Source of the DNA: Mycobacterium adipatum
GTDB taxonomy: Bacteria; Actinomycetota; Actinomycetes; Mycobacteriales; Mycobacteriaceae
Direction of reading: 5' to 3'
Length of the DNA stretch: 64,000 bases
Assembly: GCF_001644575.1 (NCBI RefSeq)
Contig: NZ_CP015596.1
Coordinates: forward strand, 4,402,001-4,466,000
The translations under genes and the position numbers were made by a program. This document shows positions 45,827 to 54,392 of the stretch, in pieces (within the stretch, counting starts at the first letter, position 1; every line of letters starts with the position of its first letter). The notes below the pieces were generated by a model. The model worked only from the letters and a program-made list of their open reading frames with translations, was not told the origin of the DNA and made no database searches.

Positions 45827-45886
45827 GCGAGCAGACGTGAACGTCCGCAGAATCGCCCCGAATAGCGACCCTTCGCGTCTGCTCGC
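45827..45886. repeat. GCGAGCAGACG inverted repeat (intergenic hairpin element)
   Basis: GCGAGCAGACG (45827-45837) and CGTCTGCTCGC (45876-45886) form 11-bp perfect arms around 38 bases. I recall GAGCAGACG-type hairpins recurring between genes in mycobacterial genomes, but cannot verify that here. It may end or attenuate transcription after the thiolase gene. Confidence 0.5.
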
Positions 45887-45903
45887 CGGATAGGGAGAAC
45901 CAC

Positions 45904-47136
45904 ATGACCGAGCAGTTTCGGGACGCACCGATCTTCGATGCCGACCAGCACATGTACGAGACCGGCGACGCCCTGACCAAGTTCCTGCCCGAAAAATACG
46001 GCCGCGCCGTGCAATACGCCCAGTTCGGCAGGCAGACCCGGGTGGTGATCAACAACCGCGTCACCGACTTCATCCCCAACCCGACCTTCGAGCGGGTGGC
46101 CGCACCCGGTGCACACGAGAAGTTCTTCGCCGGCGAGAACACTGATGGCCTCACGCTGCGTGAGATGCAGGGCAAGGCCATCGATGCCCCGGAGGCCACC
46201 CGCAGTCCCGAGGCGCGCCTCGCCGAACTGGACCAGCAGGGGGTGACCGAGGCGCTGAACTATCCGACGCTCGGCAGCCTGGTGGAGCACTCCAGCGCCG
46301 ACGATCCGGCGCTGACGCTGGCCATCGTCCACGCCCTCAACGAGTGGATTCACGAACACTGGTCCTTCGACTACGCCGACCGGCTGTTCACCACCCCGAT
46401 CCTCAACCTGTCCGAGGTCGACGCCGCGCAAAAGGAACTGGACTACATACTTTCCAAAGGCGCCAAGGCGGCGTTGATCAAGCCGGGGCCGGTGAACGGG
46501 CTGCACGGCTGGCGCTCCCCCGCGCTGCCGGAATTCGACCCGTTCTGGCGTGACGTGGAGGCCGCCGGCCTGCCCATCGTGCTGCACGCCAGCTACCCGC
46601 CACTGGACGACTACGTCAACAAGTGGGAGCCGGCGCACACCCAGAACTTCATGGCCCAGAGCGCGTTCCGCTGGATGGTGCTCGGCCACCGCGAGATCGC
46701 CGACATGATCACCGCGCTGATCTGCCACGGCACCCTGACCCGGTTCCCGAAGCTGCGCATCGCCAGCGTGGAGAACGGCAGCGGCTGGATCTTCCCGCTG
46801 TTCAACGACTTCGAGGATCTGCAGAAGAAGATGCCGCAGAACTTCCCCGAGCATCCACACGATGTGTTCCGCCGCAACATCTGGGTCAGCCCGTTCTGGG
46901 AGGGTTGCGTGTCCGACGTCGTCAACACCGTCGGCTGGGACAAGGTCATGTTCGGTTCGGACTACCCGCACCCCGAAGGCCTGCCCGAACCCCGGGGGTA
47001 CTGGAAATACGCCGAGGGCATGGACGTCCGGCGCACCTACGATTTCATGGGCGACAATGCCCGTCGCTTCATGGGACTGCCCATCGCCAACCCGGATCCG
47101 GCCGCCGCCGAGCCCCCGGTGTTGACCGCTCCCTGA
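45904..47136 (+). CDS. Amidohydrolase-2 family protein
   Basis: A 410-residue PF04909 TIM-barrel protein. Metal ligands are likely in FDADQHMYE (Asp-x-x-His form), LPIVLHASYPP and FGSDYPHPEG. It is closest in form to the protein at 54393-55643 (both share FIPNPSF/T and a C-terminal WDKVMFGSDYPH or VDKILFGSDWPH segment). ATG at 45904 has AGGGAG 6 nt upstream. It lies on the same strand as the DUF35-thiolase pair, separated by the 45827-45886 hairpin. A hydrolytic or decarboxylating step on the island substrate is likely but unspecified. Confidence 0.83.
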   Translation: MTEQFRDAPIFDADQHMYETGDALTKFLPEKYGRAVQYAQFGRQTRVVINNRVTDFIPNPTFERVAAPGAHEKFFAGENTDGLTLREMQGKAIDAPEATRSPEARLAELDQQGVTEALNYPTLGSLVEHSSADDPALTLAIVHALNEWIHEHWSFDYADRLFTTPILNLSEVDAAQKELDYILSKGAKAALIKPGPVNGLHGWRSPALPEFDPFWRDVEAAGLPIVLHASYPPLDDYVNKWEPAHTQNFMAQSAFRWMVLGHREIADMITALICHGTLTRFPKLRIASVENGSGWIFPLFNDFEDLQKKMPQNFPEHPHDVFRRNIWVSPFWEGCVSDVVNTVGWDKVMFGSDYPHPEGLPEPRGYWKYAEGMDVRRTYDFMGDNARRFMGLPIANPDPAAAEPPVLTAP

Positions 47137-47141
47137 GCGCA

Positions 47142-47261
47142 TCAGACGCCCGGTTCGGTACCGATCTGCAGCACCGCATCGCGGATCAGCCCGACGACCG
47201 AGTCCGCCAGGTCACTGGCCTGCTTGCTGCGCGGATAACTGCGCAACACGATCCGCCGCAT
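47142..47261 (-). pseudogene. Short coding remnant of unknown family
   Basis: Within the 243-bp gap between the amidohydrolase and the fadE genes, one minus-strand frame reads protein-like for 39 codons (RRIVLRSYPRSK, DSVVGLIRDAVLQIGTE) to a TGA. Just upstream a different frame also reads protein-like (WPTTLSTSIPAQMKFDTALGHA) but is not continuous with it. This looks like the decayed 3' end of a lost or frameshifted gene. I do not recognise the family. Confidence 0.35.
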
Positions 47262-47379
47262 GGCCCAGCGCGGTGTCGAACTTCATCTGGGCGGGAATCG
47301 ATGTGCTCAGCGTGGTCGGCCAGTACCGGACCAGCGTCCGACGCGTGCCCGGGCCGGCCGAGGCGTGCGTCGCATCGAG

Positions 47380-48612
47380 CTAGCTGGACCGGTTGCTGCG
47401 CACCTCGTTGAACGGGACGCCGCGATCGGCGGCGAACTCACGGGGCATGTTCAGCACCCGCTCGCTGATCACATTGCGGGCCATCTCGGTGGTGCCACCG
47501 CCGATCGAGATGATCTGGCGGGCCAGCAGGTTGTGGGCCAGCGCGCGCTCCTCCGCGGAGTCGTGTGCACCGCCCACCACCACGCCCGGCCCGGCCAGCC
47601 CGACGGCCACGTCGTTGGCCAGGTGCTCGGTCTCGGCGACGAACAACCGGATCAGCGAGGCCGACGCGGCCGGGAGTTCACCGGTGGCCATCCTGCCCAT
47701 AACGTGCGGGATCAGCGTGTCGTGCACCGCCCACCGCGCATACAGCCGGCCGATGCCCGCCCGGGTGGCCGGGTCCGCCGTGGTGCCCAGCGCACGGGCC
47801 AGCGCCACCAGGTCGATGTTGCGGTTGGAGTCCGGGAATTCCTCTACGCCGCTGGCGAATTCGGACCCGCCGCCCATGGCGCGGCGTTCATGACCGAGCT
47901 GGGTGGAGGCCACCGTCCATCCGTTGTTGAGCTCGCCCACCATGGCGTCCGGAGACAGCACGACGTTGTCAAGGAATACCTCACAGAACTCGGCGTGCCC
48001 GTTGATGTCCACGATGCGCCGCACCGTCACACCCGGGGCGTCGATCTTGACCAGGAACATCGTCAGACCCTGGTGTTTGGGCTCCGTCCAGTCGGTGCGG
48101 GTCAGGCACAGCCCGTAGTCGGCCGCGAACACCGCCGTGGACCAGATCTTGGCGCCGTTGATCACCCAGTTCCCGTCCTTGAGTTCGGCGCGGGTGGTGA
48201 CGCTGGCCAGGTCCGAGCCCGCGCCGGGCTCCGAGAGCAGCTGGCACAGGATCTCCTCACCGCGCAGGGCGGCCGAGATGTGCTCGCGCTTCTGGGCTTC
48301 GGAACCGACGTCGAGCAGGGTGGCACAGCAGATGGCCAGCGACGGCACATTGAGCGGGTAAGGCAGTTCGTAGCCGGCCGACTCGTCGTCGAACGAGCGC
48401 TGGTACTCCCGGGTGAGGCCCAGGCCGCCGTATTCGGCCGGGAAGCAGATCCCGGCGAACCCGCCGTCGTGGATGCGGCGCTGCAGTTCCCGCGACCGCT
48501 GCCATACCGCGGTGTCGTCGATCTGATAGTTCGGCGGGTTGTCCGGGTCGACGCGCGGCATGTTGGCGGCCAGCCAGGCTCGGGCCGCGGCGCGGAACTC
48601 CTGCACATCCAT
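47380..48612 (-). CDS. Acyl-CoA dehydrogenase, larger subunit type
   Basis: A 410-residue flavin-dependent acyl-CoA dehydrogenase (PAEYGGLGLTREYQR, LLSEPGAGSDLASV, INGAKIWSTAVFAADY, GGGTTEMARNVISERVLNMP). It pairs with the shorter dehydrogenase gene directly upstream (48612-49705), an arrangement used by mycobacterial steroid dehydrogenases that form alpha2-beta2 tetramers such as FadE28-FadE29. The start ATG at 48612 is coupled to the upstream stop as TGATG. Its partner is frameshifted, so the complex may not form. It is the last gene of the operon that begins at 56477. Confidence 0.85.
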   Translation of the reverse strand: MDVQEFRAAARAWLAANMPRVDPDNPPNYQIDDTAVWQRSRELQRRIHDGGFAGICFPAEYGGLGLTREYQRSFDDESAGYELPYPLNVPSLAICCATLLDVGSEAQKREHISAALRGEEILCQLLSEPGAGSDLASVTTRAELKDGNWVINGAKIWSTAVFAADYGLCLTRTDWTEPKHQGLTMFLVKIDAPGVTVRRIVDINGHAEFCEVFLDNVVLSPDAMVGELNNGWTVASTQLGHERRAMGGGSEFASGVEEFPDSNRNIDLVALARALGTTADPATRAGIGRLYARWAVHDTLIPHVMGRMATGELPAASASLIRLFVAETEHLANDVAVGLAGPGVVVGGAHDSAEERALAHNLLARQIISIGGGTTEMARNVISERVLNMPREFAADRGVPFNEVRSNRSS

Positions 48613-49705
48613 CACCCGTGCTCCTTCTCGACGTGGTCGGCCAGCGCCAGCTGGTGGTCGTGCGGAGTGCCGAAGGTGTTGGCGTTCAGGGAAACCCGGC
48701 GCAGGTACAGATGCAGATCATGCTCCCAGGTGACCCCGATACCGCCGTGCAACTGGATGCAGTCGTGCAGTGCGGACACCCCGTGTTCGCCGACGAAGGA
48801 TTTGGCGGCACTCAGCAGGACGTCGGCGTCGTCAGACCCCGCGGCGACGGCCGCGACCGCCGCGTCGACGATCGACTCGCAGGCCTGCAGCCCCAGGAAC
48901 AGGTCGGCGTAGCGGTGTTTGAGCACCTGATAGGAGGCCAGCGGGCGGCCGAAGGAGTACCGGTCGAACGCCCACGCGAAGGTGATGTCGAAGGCCTGCC
49001 GCAGCGCGCCGACCATCTCGACGGTGCGCAGCAGTACCGCCGTCTGCCACTGCCGGTGGATGGCCCGTTCGGTCTGGGCGGAATCGCCCAGGGCCGCGCC
49101 GACCGTGACCCCGTCGAGGTCCACGGTGCCGTACTGGCGGACCAGGTCGATGGAACGCACCCGGGTGACGTGCACACCGGGTGCGTCCGCGGGCACCAAG
49201 AATTGCAGGACACCGGCGGGAGTGCCGGCCGGCACCAGGAACACCTCGGCCTGCGGGGCGGCCTCCACCCGTTCGGCCGACCCGGACAGCGTGTATCCGC
49301 CGTCGCATTCCACGGCGGTGAAACCGGTTGCCGCCCTGCCGGGTACACCGTCCCGGAGAAGGCCCACGTGGCGATCTGGGAACCGTCGACCAGCGCGCCG
49401 ATCTCCGGGGCGCCGTACACGCCGAGTCCCGCGATCACGGTGCTGACCGGCAGCAGTGGCCCCGGTGCGGCGTGCTTGCCGAGTTCGGTGACCAGCGCGG
49501 CCAGGTCGGCGACTCCGCTGCCGGTGATGCTGCCGCCGCCGGCCTCCTCGGGCGCCAGCAGCGCCGTCCAGCCCGCCTCTGCGGCCCGCGCCCACCACTG
49601 CCGGTCGAAGGCGCTGTCCGCTTGGTGCAGTGCACGCAGGTCGACGACGGAGAGCAGTTGACGGGCGGTGTCGCAGAACAATTTCAGGTCGGACTCACCT
49701 TGCAT
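48612..49705 (-). pseudogene. Acyl-CoA dehydrogenase, smaller subunit type, frameshifted
   Basis: The reading frame opens at ATG 49705 (MQGESDLKLFCDTARQLL, APEEAGGGSITGSG, QIATWAFSG) and then shifts. The remainder (ATGFTAVECDGGYTLSG through LHGGIGVTWEHDLHLYLRR to the TGA at 48612) is in another frame. Adding one base at the CCC run at 49352-49354 joins the two halves into one normal dehydrogenase of about 364 residues. Either the gene is a recent pseudogene or the assembly has lost a base in a homopolymer. Its neighbours are coupled on both sides, so the loss would also break translational coupling. Confidence 0.8.
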
Positions 49706-50886
49706 CACGAGACCTTCTTGGCCGGCGGCGAGTAGTTCGGCTTGCCCATCCCCAGCACGTGCTGGGCGATCATGTTGCGGAACACCTCCAGCGTGCCGCC
49801 GTAGATGCCGACCAGCGGGGCGAACCGGTACACGTATTCGCTGCGGTCGTCGGCCCCGCCGTCGGACCCGATCGGCAGGGCCGCAACCGAACCCGCGATA
49901 TCCATCAGGTCCGGGGAGATGTCGCGCATGGTCTGGGCGATGGCGACCCGGCCGAAGATGCTCGGACTGGACAGCGCCACCTCCAATCGGGCGTGCGCGC
50001 GTCCCAACCGGTAGGCGACCGACCCGTCCTCGATGGAACCCGTGCCGGCCACCAGGGCGGCGACGTTGTCGGCGGCCTCGGCCATGAACATCGCCTGATG
50101 CGACATGATCGCGACGTCGTCGAGACCGTCGTCGGCCGCGGCGACCGCGCCGTGTTCGGCATCGAGCGGTTCGCGCACCACGGTCCAGCCGCCGTTCACC
50201 TCCCCCATCCGGTACCTGTCGTCGACGCGGACGTCGGAGTAGTAGACGATATTGGTGCGGTCACCGTCGACCGTGCGGATGCCCTGGATCTCGATGCCCG
50301 GGGTGTCCAGCGGCACCAGGAACATGGTCAGGCTCTTGTGCTTCGGCGCGTCCGGGTCGGTATTGGTGATCAGGAAGACGTACTGGCAGTTGTGCGCACC
50401 GGTGGTGAACATCTTGGAGCCATTGATGATCCACTGGTCACCGTCGCGCACGGCGCGGGTCTTGCAGGTGGCCACATCGGAGCCGCCCTCGGGTTCGGTG
50501 TAGCCCAGGCACATCCGGACCGTGCCGTCGAACACGCCACGCAGCACCTCGTCCCGGACCTCGGGGGTGCTGAACTTGGCCACCGAGCGGGCGATCATGA
50601 TGGTCGTCCCCCAGGTCACCCACGGCACCTCGGCGCGGCGCCGCTCCAATGCCCAGATGCGGCGCTGCACGCGGGTGAATCCGCCATCCTCTTCGGACGT
50701 GAATTCACGTTCCAGGTAACCGGCGGCGCCGAGAGCCAGGTGTACGCCTTCGTCGAAGTTGTCCCCGGTCTCCCGGTCGCGGCGGATGACGTCCTCGGTG
50801 ACCACCCGGGACAGCAGGTCGCGCAGCTCGCTCTGAAAGGCCTTGTCCTCGTCGGAGAGTTCGACGCGTGAGAAGTCCATGGTCAT
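49705..50886 (-). CDS. Acyl-CoA dehydrogenase, larger subunit type
   Basis: A 393-residue acyl-CoA dehydrogenase (CLGYTEPEGGSDVATC, INGSKMFTTGAHNCQYVFL, YGGTLEVFRNMIAQHVLGMG). Length and motifs match the FadE29-type member of mycobacterial heteromeric dehydrogenases. Its partner is probably the 356-residue protein encoded just upstream. ATG at 50886 overlaps the upstream stop as ATGA, and its stop overlaps the next start as TGATG. It introduces a double bond next to the CoA thioester of an intermediate. Confidence 0.87.
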   Translation of the reverse strand: MTMDFSRVELSDEDKAFQSELRDLLSRVVTEDVIRRDRETGDNFDEGVHLALGAAGYLEREFTSEEDGGFTRVQRRIWALERRRAEVPWVTWGTTIMIARSVAKFSTPEVRDEVLRGVFDGTVRMCLGYTEPEGGSDVATCKTRAVRDGDQWIINGSKMFTTGAHNCQYVFLITNTDPDAPKHKSLTMFLVPLDTPGIEIQGIRTVDGDRTNIVYYSDVRVDDRYRMGEVNGGWTVVREPLDAEHGAVAAADDGLDDVAIMSHQAMFMAEAADNVAALVAGTGSIEDGSVAYRLGRAHARLEVALSSPSIFGRVAIAQTMRDISPDLMDIAGSVAALPIGSDGGADDRSEYVYRFAPLVGIYGGTLEVFRNMIAQHVLGMGKPNYSPPAKKVS

Positions 50887-51953
50887 CCCTTCACATTCGG
50901 GGCCGACTGGCTCTCCCGAGCCGAGACGATCTGGGCGATGCGGACGGCGGCAGCCCCCGGGTCGCCACCGGCCAGGGCCCAGCCACGGGCCCGGACCAGG
51001 TAGGCGGTGGCCGCCGCCTCCGCCGAGACACCGAGCCCACCCTGCACGTGCACGGCCATGGTGGCGGCCTTGGCCGCCTCCTCGGCCATGAACACGAAGG
51101 CCGACGGCCCGAGTTCGGGGCGTTCGTCGGGTTCGTTGTCCAGGAACCACGCGGCCCGGCGAGCCAACCCCCGCCCACCGTGCACGGTGATGGCGATATT
51201 GGCCAACGGATGCGAGATGCCCTGCAGGGTGGAGATCGGCACCCCCAGGGTGTAGCGGGTCTTGGCGAACTCCGCGGCGATGGTCATCGTCTCCTCGACC
51301 AGCCCGACCAGTGCCGCCGCGGTGAGCAGCCGCCATTCGTCCAGGGCCCGTTGGTACTCGGCGAATGCCTGCGCACCACCGGCCACCACGGTCCGGGAGT
51401 CCGCGGTCGCGGGATCCACCCACGCCATCGGCAGCTTGCCGATGTTGTCCACCTTCGCGGGCCGGGTCGAGAAACCGAGCTGCACGACGGCTCCGTCACC
51501 CGAGCAGTCGCGGACGAGGATATGGTCGGCGATCGAGCCGGCCGGGATCAGCCGCGCACCGCTGGGCGCGACCTGCTGGGGATCCAGTGCCACCAGCTGG
51601 GTGCCCGCCACGATCTCGGCGGATTCCAGCACCCCCAACCGGGCGAGCAGCCGGGCGGCGACGACATGGTCGATCCACGGCACCGGGGCCAGCGCTCGGC
51701 CGATCTCCTCGGCGACCAAGGTCAGGTCCACCAGGGTGGCGCCGTCACCGCCGACGGCCTCGGGTAGGCCCATGGTGGTTGCGCCCATACCGCACAACCG
51801 TTCCCACAGGCTCTTGTCGAAGCCGGACGGTTCGGCCGCGCGCACCGTCTCGATATCGCAGTGCGTCTTGAAGAACTGTCGGTACGCCGCCTGCAGATCC
51901 TTGTGGTCCTCGGTGAGGCTGTAGTCCAGCCTGCGCAGCTCGTGACGGTCCAT
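50883..51953 (-). CDS. Acyl-CoA dehydrogenase, smaller subunit type
   Basis: A 356-residue acyl-CoA dehydrogenase of the shorter, divergent FadE28-like kind (YRQFFKTHCDIETVRAAEPSG, GLPEAVGGDGATLVDL, VHVQGGLGVSAEAAATAYLVRA). It likely forms a heterotetramer with the 393-residue protein encoded next. The start ATG at 51953 is coupled to the amidohydrolase stop as TGATG. Confidence 0.85.
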   Translation of the reverse strand: MDRHELRRLDYSLTEDHKDLQAAYRQFFKTHCDIETVRAAEPSGFDKSLWERLCGMGATTMGLPEAVGGDGATLVDLTLVAEEIGRALAPVPWIDHVVAARLLARLGVLESAEIVAGTQLVALDPQQVAPSGARLIPAGSIADHILVRDCSGDGAVVQLGFSTRPAKVDNIGKLPMAWVDPATADSRTVVAGGAQAFAEYQRALDEWRLLTAAALVGLVEETMTIAAEFAKTRYTLGVPISTLQGISHPLANIAITVHGGRGLARRAAWFLDNEPDERPELGPSAFVFMAEEAAKAATMAVHVQGGLGVSAEAAATAYLVRARGWALAGGDPGAAAVRIAQIVSARESQSAPNVKG

Positions 51954-52783
51954 CAGTTGCCTTTCCCGAAGAAGAAATCGTGGGCGTTGGTGTAGAGGTA
52001 GTTGTCCATCACGTCGGCGGGCAGATCCAGCGCCAGCGCTTCGGGCACCACGCGTTCCATCCGCAGCACCGGGAAGTCGGAGGCGAAGATGATCTTGTCC
52101 TTGCCACGGGTGCGCATGAAATGGATCAGGCTTTCCGGCAAGCGTTTCGGCGACCATGCCGAGGTCATCAGGCGCAGGTTCTGGTACTTGATCAGCATCC
52201 GGATCGCGATGTCCCACCACGGGTCCGCGCCGTGGATCATGCACAGCTTCAACTCGGGGAACCGCACACACACCCGGTCCAGGTGAATCGGGTTCTGCAC
52301 CTCACCGGGGATGGGCGGTCCGGGCAGTCCGGTGTTCACGCACAGCGGCAGTTCCAGTTCGGCGCACTTGGTGTAGAGCGGGTAGTACACCGCATCGCTG
52401 GGCGGGTACTGCCCGTCACCCCAGAAGCTGGGGCCCACCACCGTGTAGACCACCGGTAGGTCCTTGCTGATGGCCTGCAGTTCGCGCAGCGACGGGATCG
52501 GCCGCAACAGGTTGACCCCGCCCATCGCCAGCGAGAACCGATCCGGATGCGCTTCGACGAACGTGCGGGCCGTGACCGACGGTTTGGCCAGCGAGTCCAT
52601 CAGGACCGCCCGCTGCACCCCGTGGGTGTCCATCTCGTCGAGCAGCTGCCCCAGATCGATGGGGTCGTACAGCGACTTCGGGCCCTTGAAGTAGTCGTCG
52701 CGCACCTTCTTCATGAAGGTGGGCTGGTTCTCCGTCTCGCCGAAGTGCACGTTGGCCAGGCAGTCGATCACCCGCTGGGTCAT
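51953..52783 (-). CDS. Amidohydrolase-2 family protein (short form)
   Basis: A 276-residue PF04909 protein, much shorter than the other three in the island. The usual N-terminal Asp-x-His metal motif is replaced by DCLANVHFGETEN, but a histidine in MIHGADPWWD and the Asp in FASDFPVLRMERVV are present. The ATG at 52783 overlaps the synthetase stop as ATGA; longer in-frame readings lack a ribosome site. It lies between an acyl-CoA synthetase and two acyl-CoA dehydrogenases, consistent with a step on a CoA-bound or acid intermediate. Confidence 0.8.
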   Translation of the reverse strand: MTQRVIDCLANVHFGETENQPTFMKKVRDDYFKGPKSLYDPIDLGQLLDEMDTHGVQRAVLMDSLAKPSVTARTFVEAHPDRFSLAMGGVNLLRPIPSLRELQAISKDLPVVYTVVGPSFWGDGQYPPSDAVYYPLYTKCAELELPLCVNTGLPGPPIPGEVQNPIHLDRVCVRFPELKLCMIHGADPWWDIAIRMLIKYQNLRLMTSAWSPKRLPESLIHFMRTRGKDKIIFASDFPVLRMERVVPEALALDLPADVMDNYLYTNAHDFFFGKGN

Positions 52784-54387
52784 GACGTCGTCTCCAGTTG
52801 TTGCGCCGCATAGGTTTTCGCCCACCGGTAGTCGGCCTTGCCATTACCCAGTCGTCGGATTCGTTCGACGAACAGCACGTCCTTGGGGATCTTGAAGCGC
52901 GCCAGGTCGGTGGCGCAATGCCGGCGCAGCGTGTCCGCGGTGACGTCGGCGCGGGCGGCGACGATCCCGATGATCTCCTCGCCCCAGCGCTCGCTGGGCC
53001 GGCCGACCACCAGCGCATCGGCGACCGCGGGATGCGCACGCAGCACCGCCTCGACCTCCTCGACGAAGACCTTCTCCCCGCCGGTGTTCACCACCAGCGA
53101 GTCGCGACCGTAAAGGCGCAGTGTGCCATCGGATTCCAGGGCCGCTCGGTCCCCGGAAACCACCACGCGCTGCCCGTCCACCTCGGGGAAGGTCTTGGCG
53201 GTGGCCTCGGCGTCGTCGAAGTAGCCCAGCGGGATCCGGCCGTTGCGTGCCGCCCAGCCGACCTGAGCTTCCCCGGGTTCCAGGAAGCGCGTGTAGTCCT
53301 CGGCCAGCACCAGTCCGCCGGCCCGCAGTTGGAAGGTGTCGGCGGTCTCGGTCTGACGCTGGGTGTGCCCGAAGCCCATGTTGCCGGTTTCCGAGGAGCC
53401 GAAGCCGTTGATGATGGTGATCTGCGGGATGTGTTCCAGCAGTGCCCGTTGGTGTTTCGGGTTGGTCGCCGCCCCGCCGGTGCCGATGGCGAACATCGAG
53501 GACAGCTCGTAGCTGCGCCGGCCGAGTTCCTCGACCAGGGGCGCGGCGTAGGCGTCGCCGACCATGGTCATCAGCCCGATCTTCTCCCGCTCGGCGGTTT
53601 CCAGCACGGTGGCCGGATCGAAGCTGGCCTTGGTGTCGTGCAGGACGACGGTCTGCCCGGACAGCAGGCCGGAGAACGCGGTCCACATCCCGGCGGCGTG
53701 CATCAGCGGGGACACCGCGAACCACGGCGGCCCGGCATTGGCCACCTTCTGGTGGATCTCGCCGACGTCTTCGTGGTCGGCGCCGTTCATCGAGGAGACG
53801 TAGATGTCACCCTGTCGCCACAGCACGCCCTTGGGTCGCCCCGTGGTACCCCCGGTACAGACCATCAACAGGTCATCCGGCGATCCGGGCGGAGCGCAGT
53901 CCGCATCCCCCTGCGCCAGTGCCTCATCCCAGGACACCGACCCGGTGATCTCGGCACCGTCGCCGTCGTCCACCGAGATCAGCAGTTCCGCGCTCAGCAC
54001 GTCGGCGAACGTGGCGCCGAGCGAGCGGTGGTAGATGATCGCCCGCGGCTGCAGATACTCCAGCAGGTCAGCGACCTCACCCGGTGCGTAGTGGTAGTTG
54101 ACGTTGACCGGCACGGTACGGGCCTTCAGGCAGCCGATCACCGCGTCCGGGTACAGGTCGTTGTGCATCAACAGCGCCACCCGGTCCTGCCCGCACTCCC
54201 AGCGGTGCAGCTTGTCGCGTTCGACATGCGCCCCGAGCCCATGGCGGGCCAGGAAGTTGGCCAGCCGCCGGGTCCGGTCGGCGCCCTGGGCGAACGTGCT
54301 GCGCCGGGTGCCGCACACCGTCATCTCCCGGTCCGGTACCGCGTCGGCGATGGCGTCGATGACGGCGCCGATGGTCCATTCGGTCAC
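52780..54387 (-). CDS. Acyl-CoA synthetase (FadD-like)
   Basis: A 535-residue AMP-forming ligase with P-loop CTGGTTGRPKGVLWRQ, NGFGSSETGNMGFG, SGDRAAL and a catalytic lysine in NGKADYRWA. It resembles the synthetase at 33855-35507 and the steroid-acid ligases. GTG at 54387 (MTEWTIGAVIDAIADAVPD) lies 5 nt after the upstream stop; the ribosome site is weak, so coupling is likely. It should activate a second acid intermediate. Confidence 0.86.
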   Translation of the reverse strand: MTEWTIGAVIDAIADAVPDREMTVCGTRRSTFAQGADRTRRLANFLARHGLGAHVERDKLHRWECGQDRVALLMHNDLYPDAVIGCLKARTVPVNVNYHYAPGEVADLLEYLQPRAIIYHRSLGATFADVLSAELLISVDDGDGAEITGSVSWDEALAQGDADCAPPGSPDDLLMVCTGGTTGRPKGVLWRQGDIYVSSMNGADHEDVGEIHQKVANAGPPWFAVSPLMHAAGMWTAFSGLLSGQTVVLHDTKASFDPATVLETAEREKIGLMTMVGDAYAAPLVEELGRRSYELSSMFAIGTGGAATNPKHQRALLEHIPQITIINGFGSSETGNMGFGHTQRQTETADTFQLRAGGLVLAEDYTRFLEPGEAQVGWAARNGRIPLGYFDDAEATAKTFPEVDGQRVVVSGDRAALESDGTLRLYGRDSLVVNTGGEKVFVEEVEAVLRAHPAVADALVVGRPSERWGEEIIGIVAARADVTADTLRRHCATDLARFKIPKDVLFVERIRRLGNGKADYRWAKTYAAQQLETTS

Positions 54388-54392
54388 CGACG

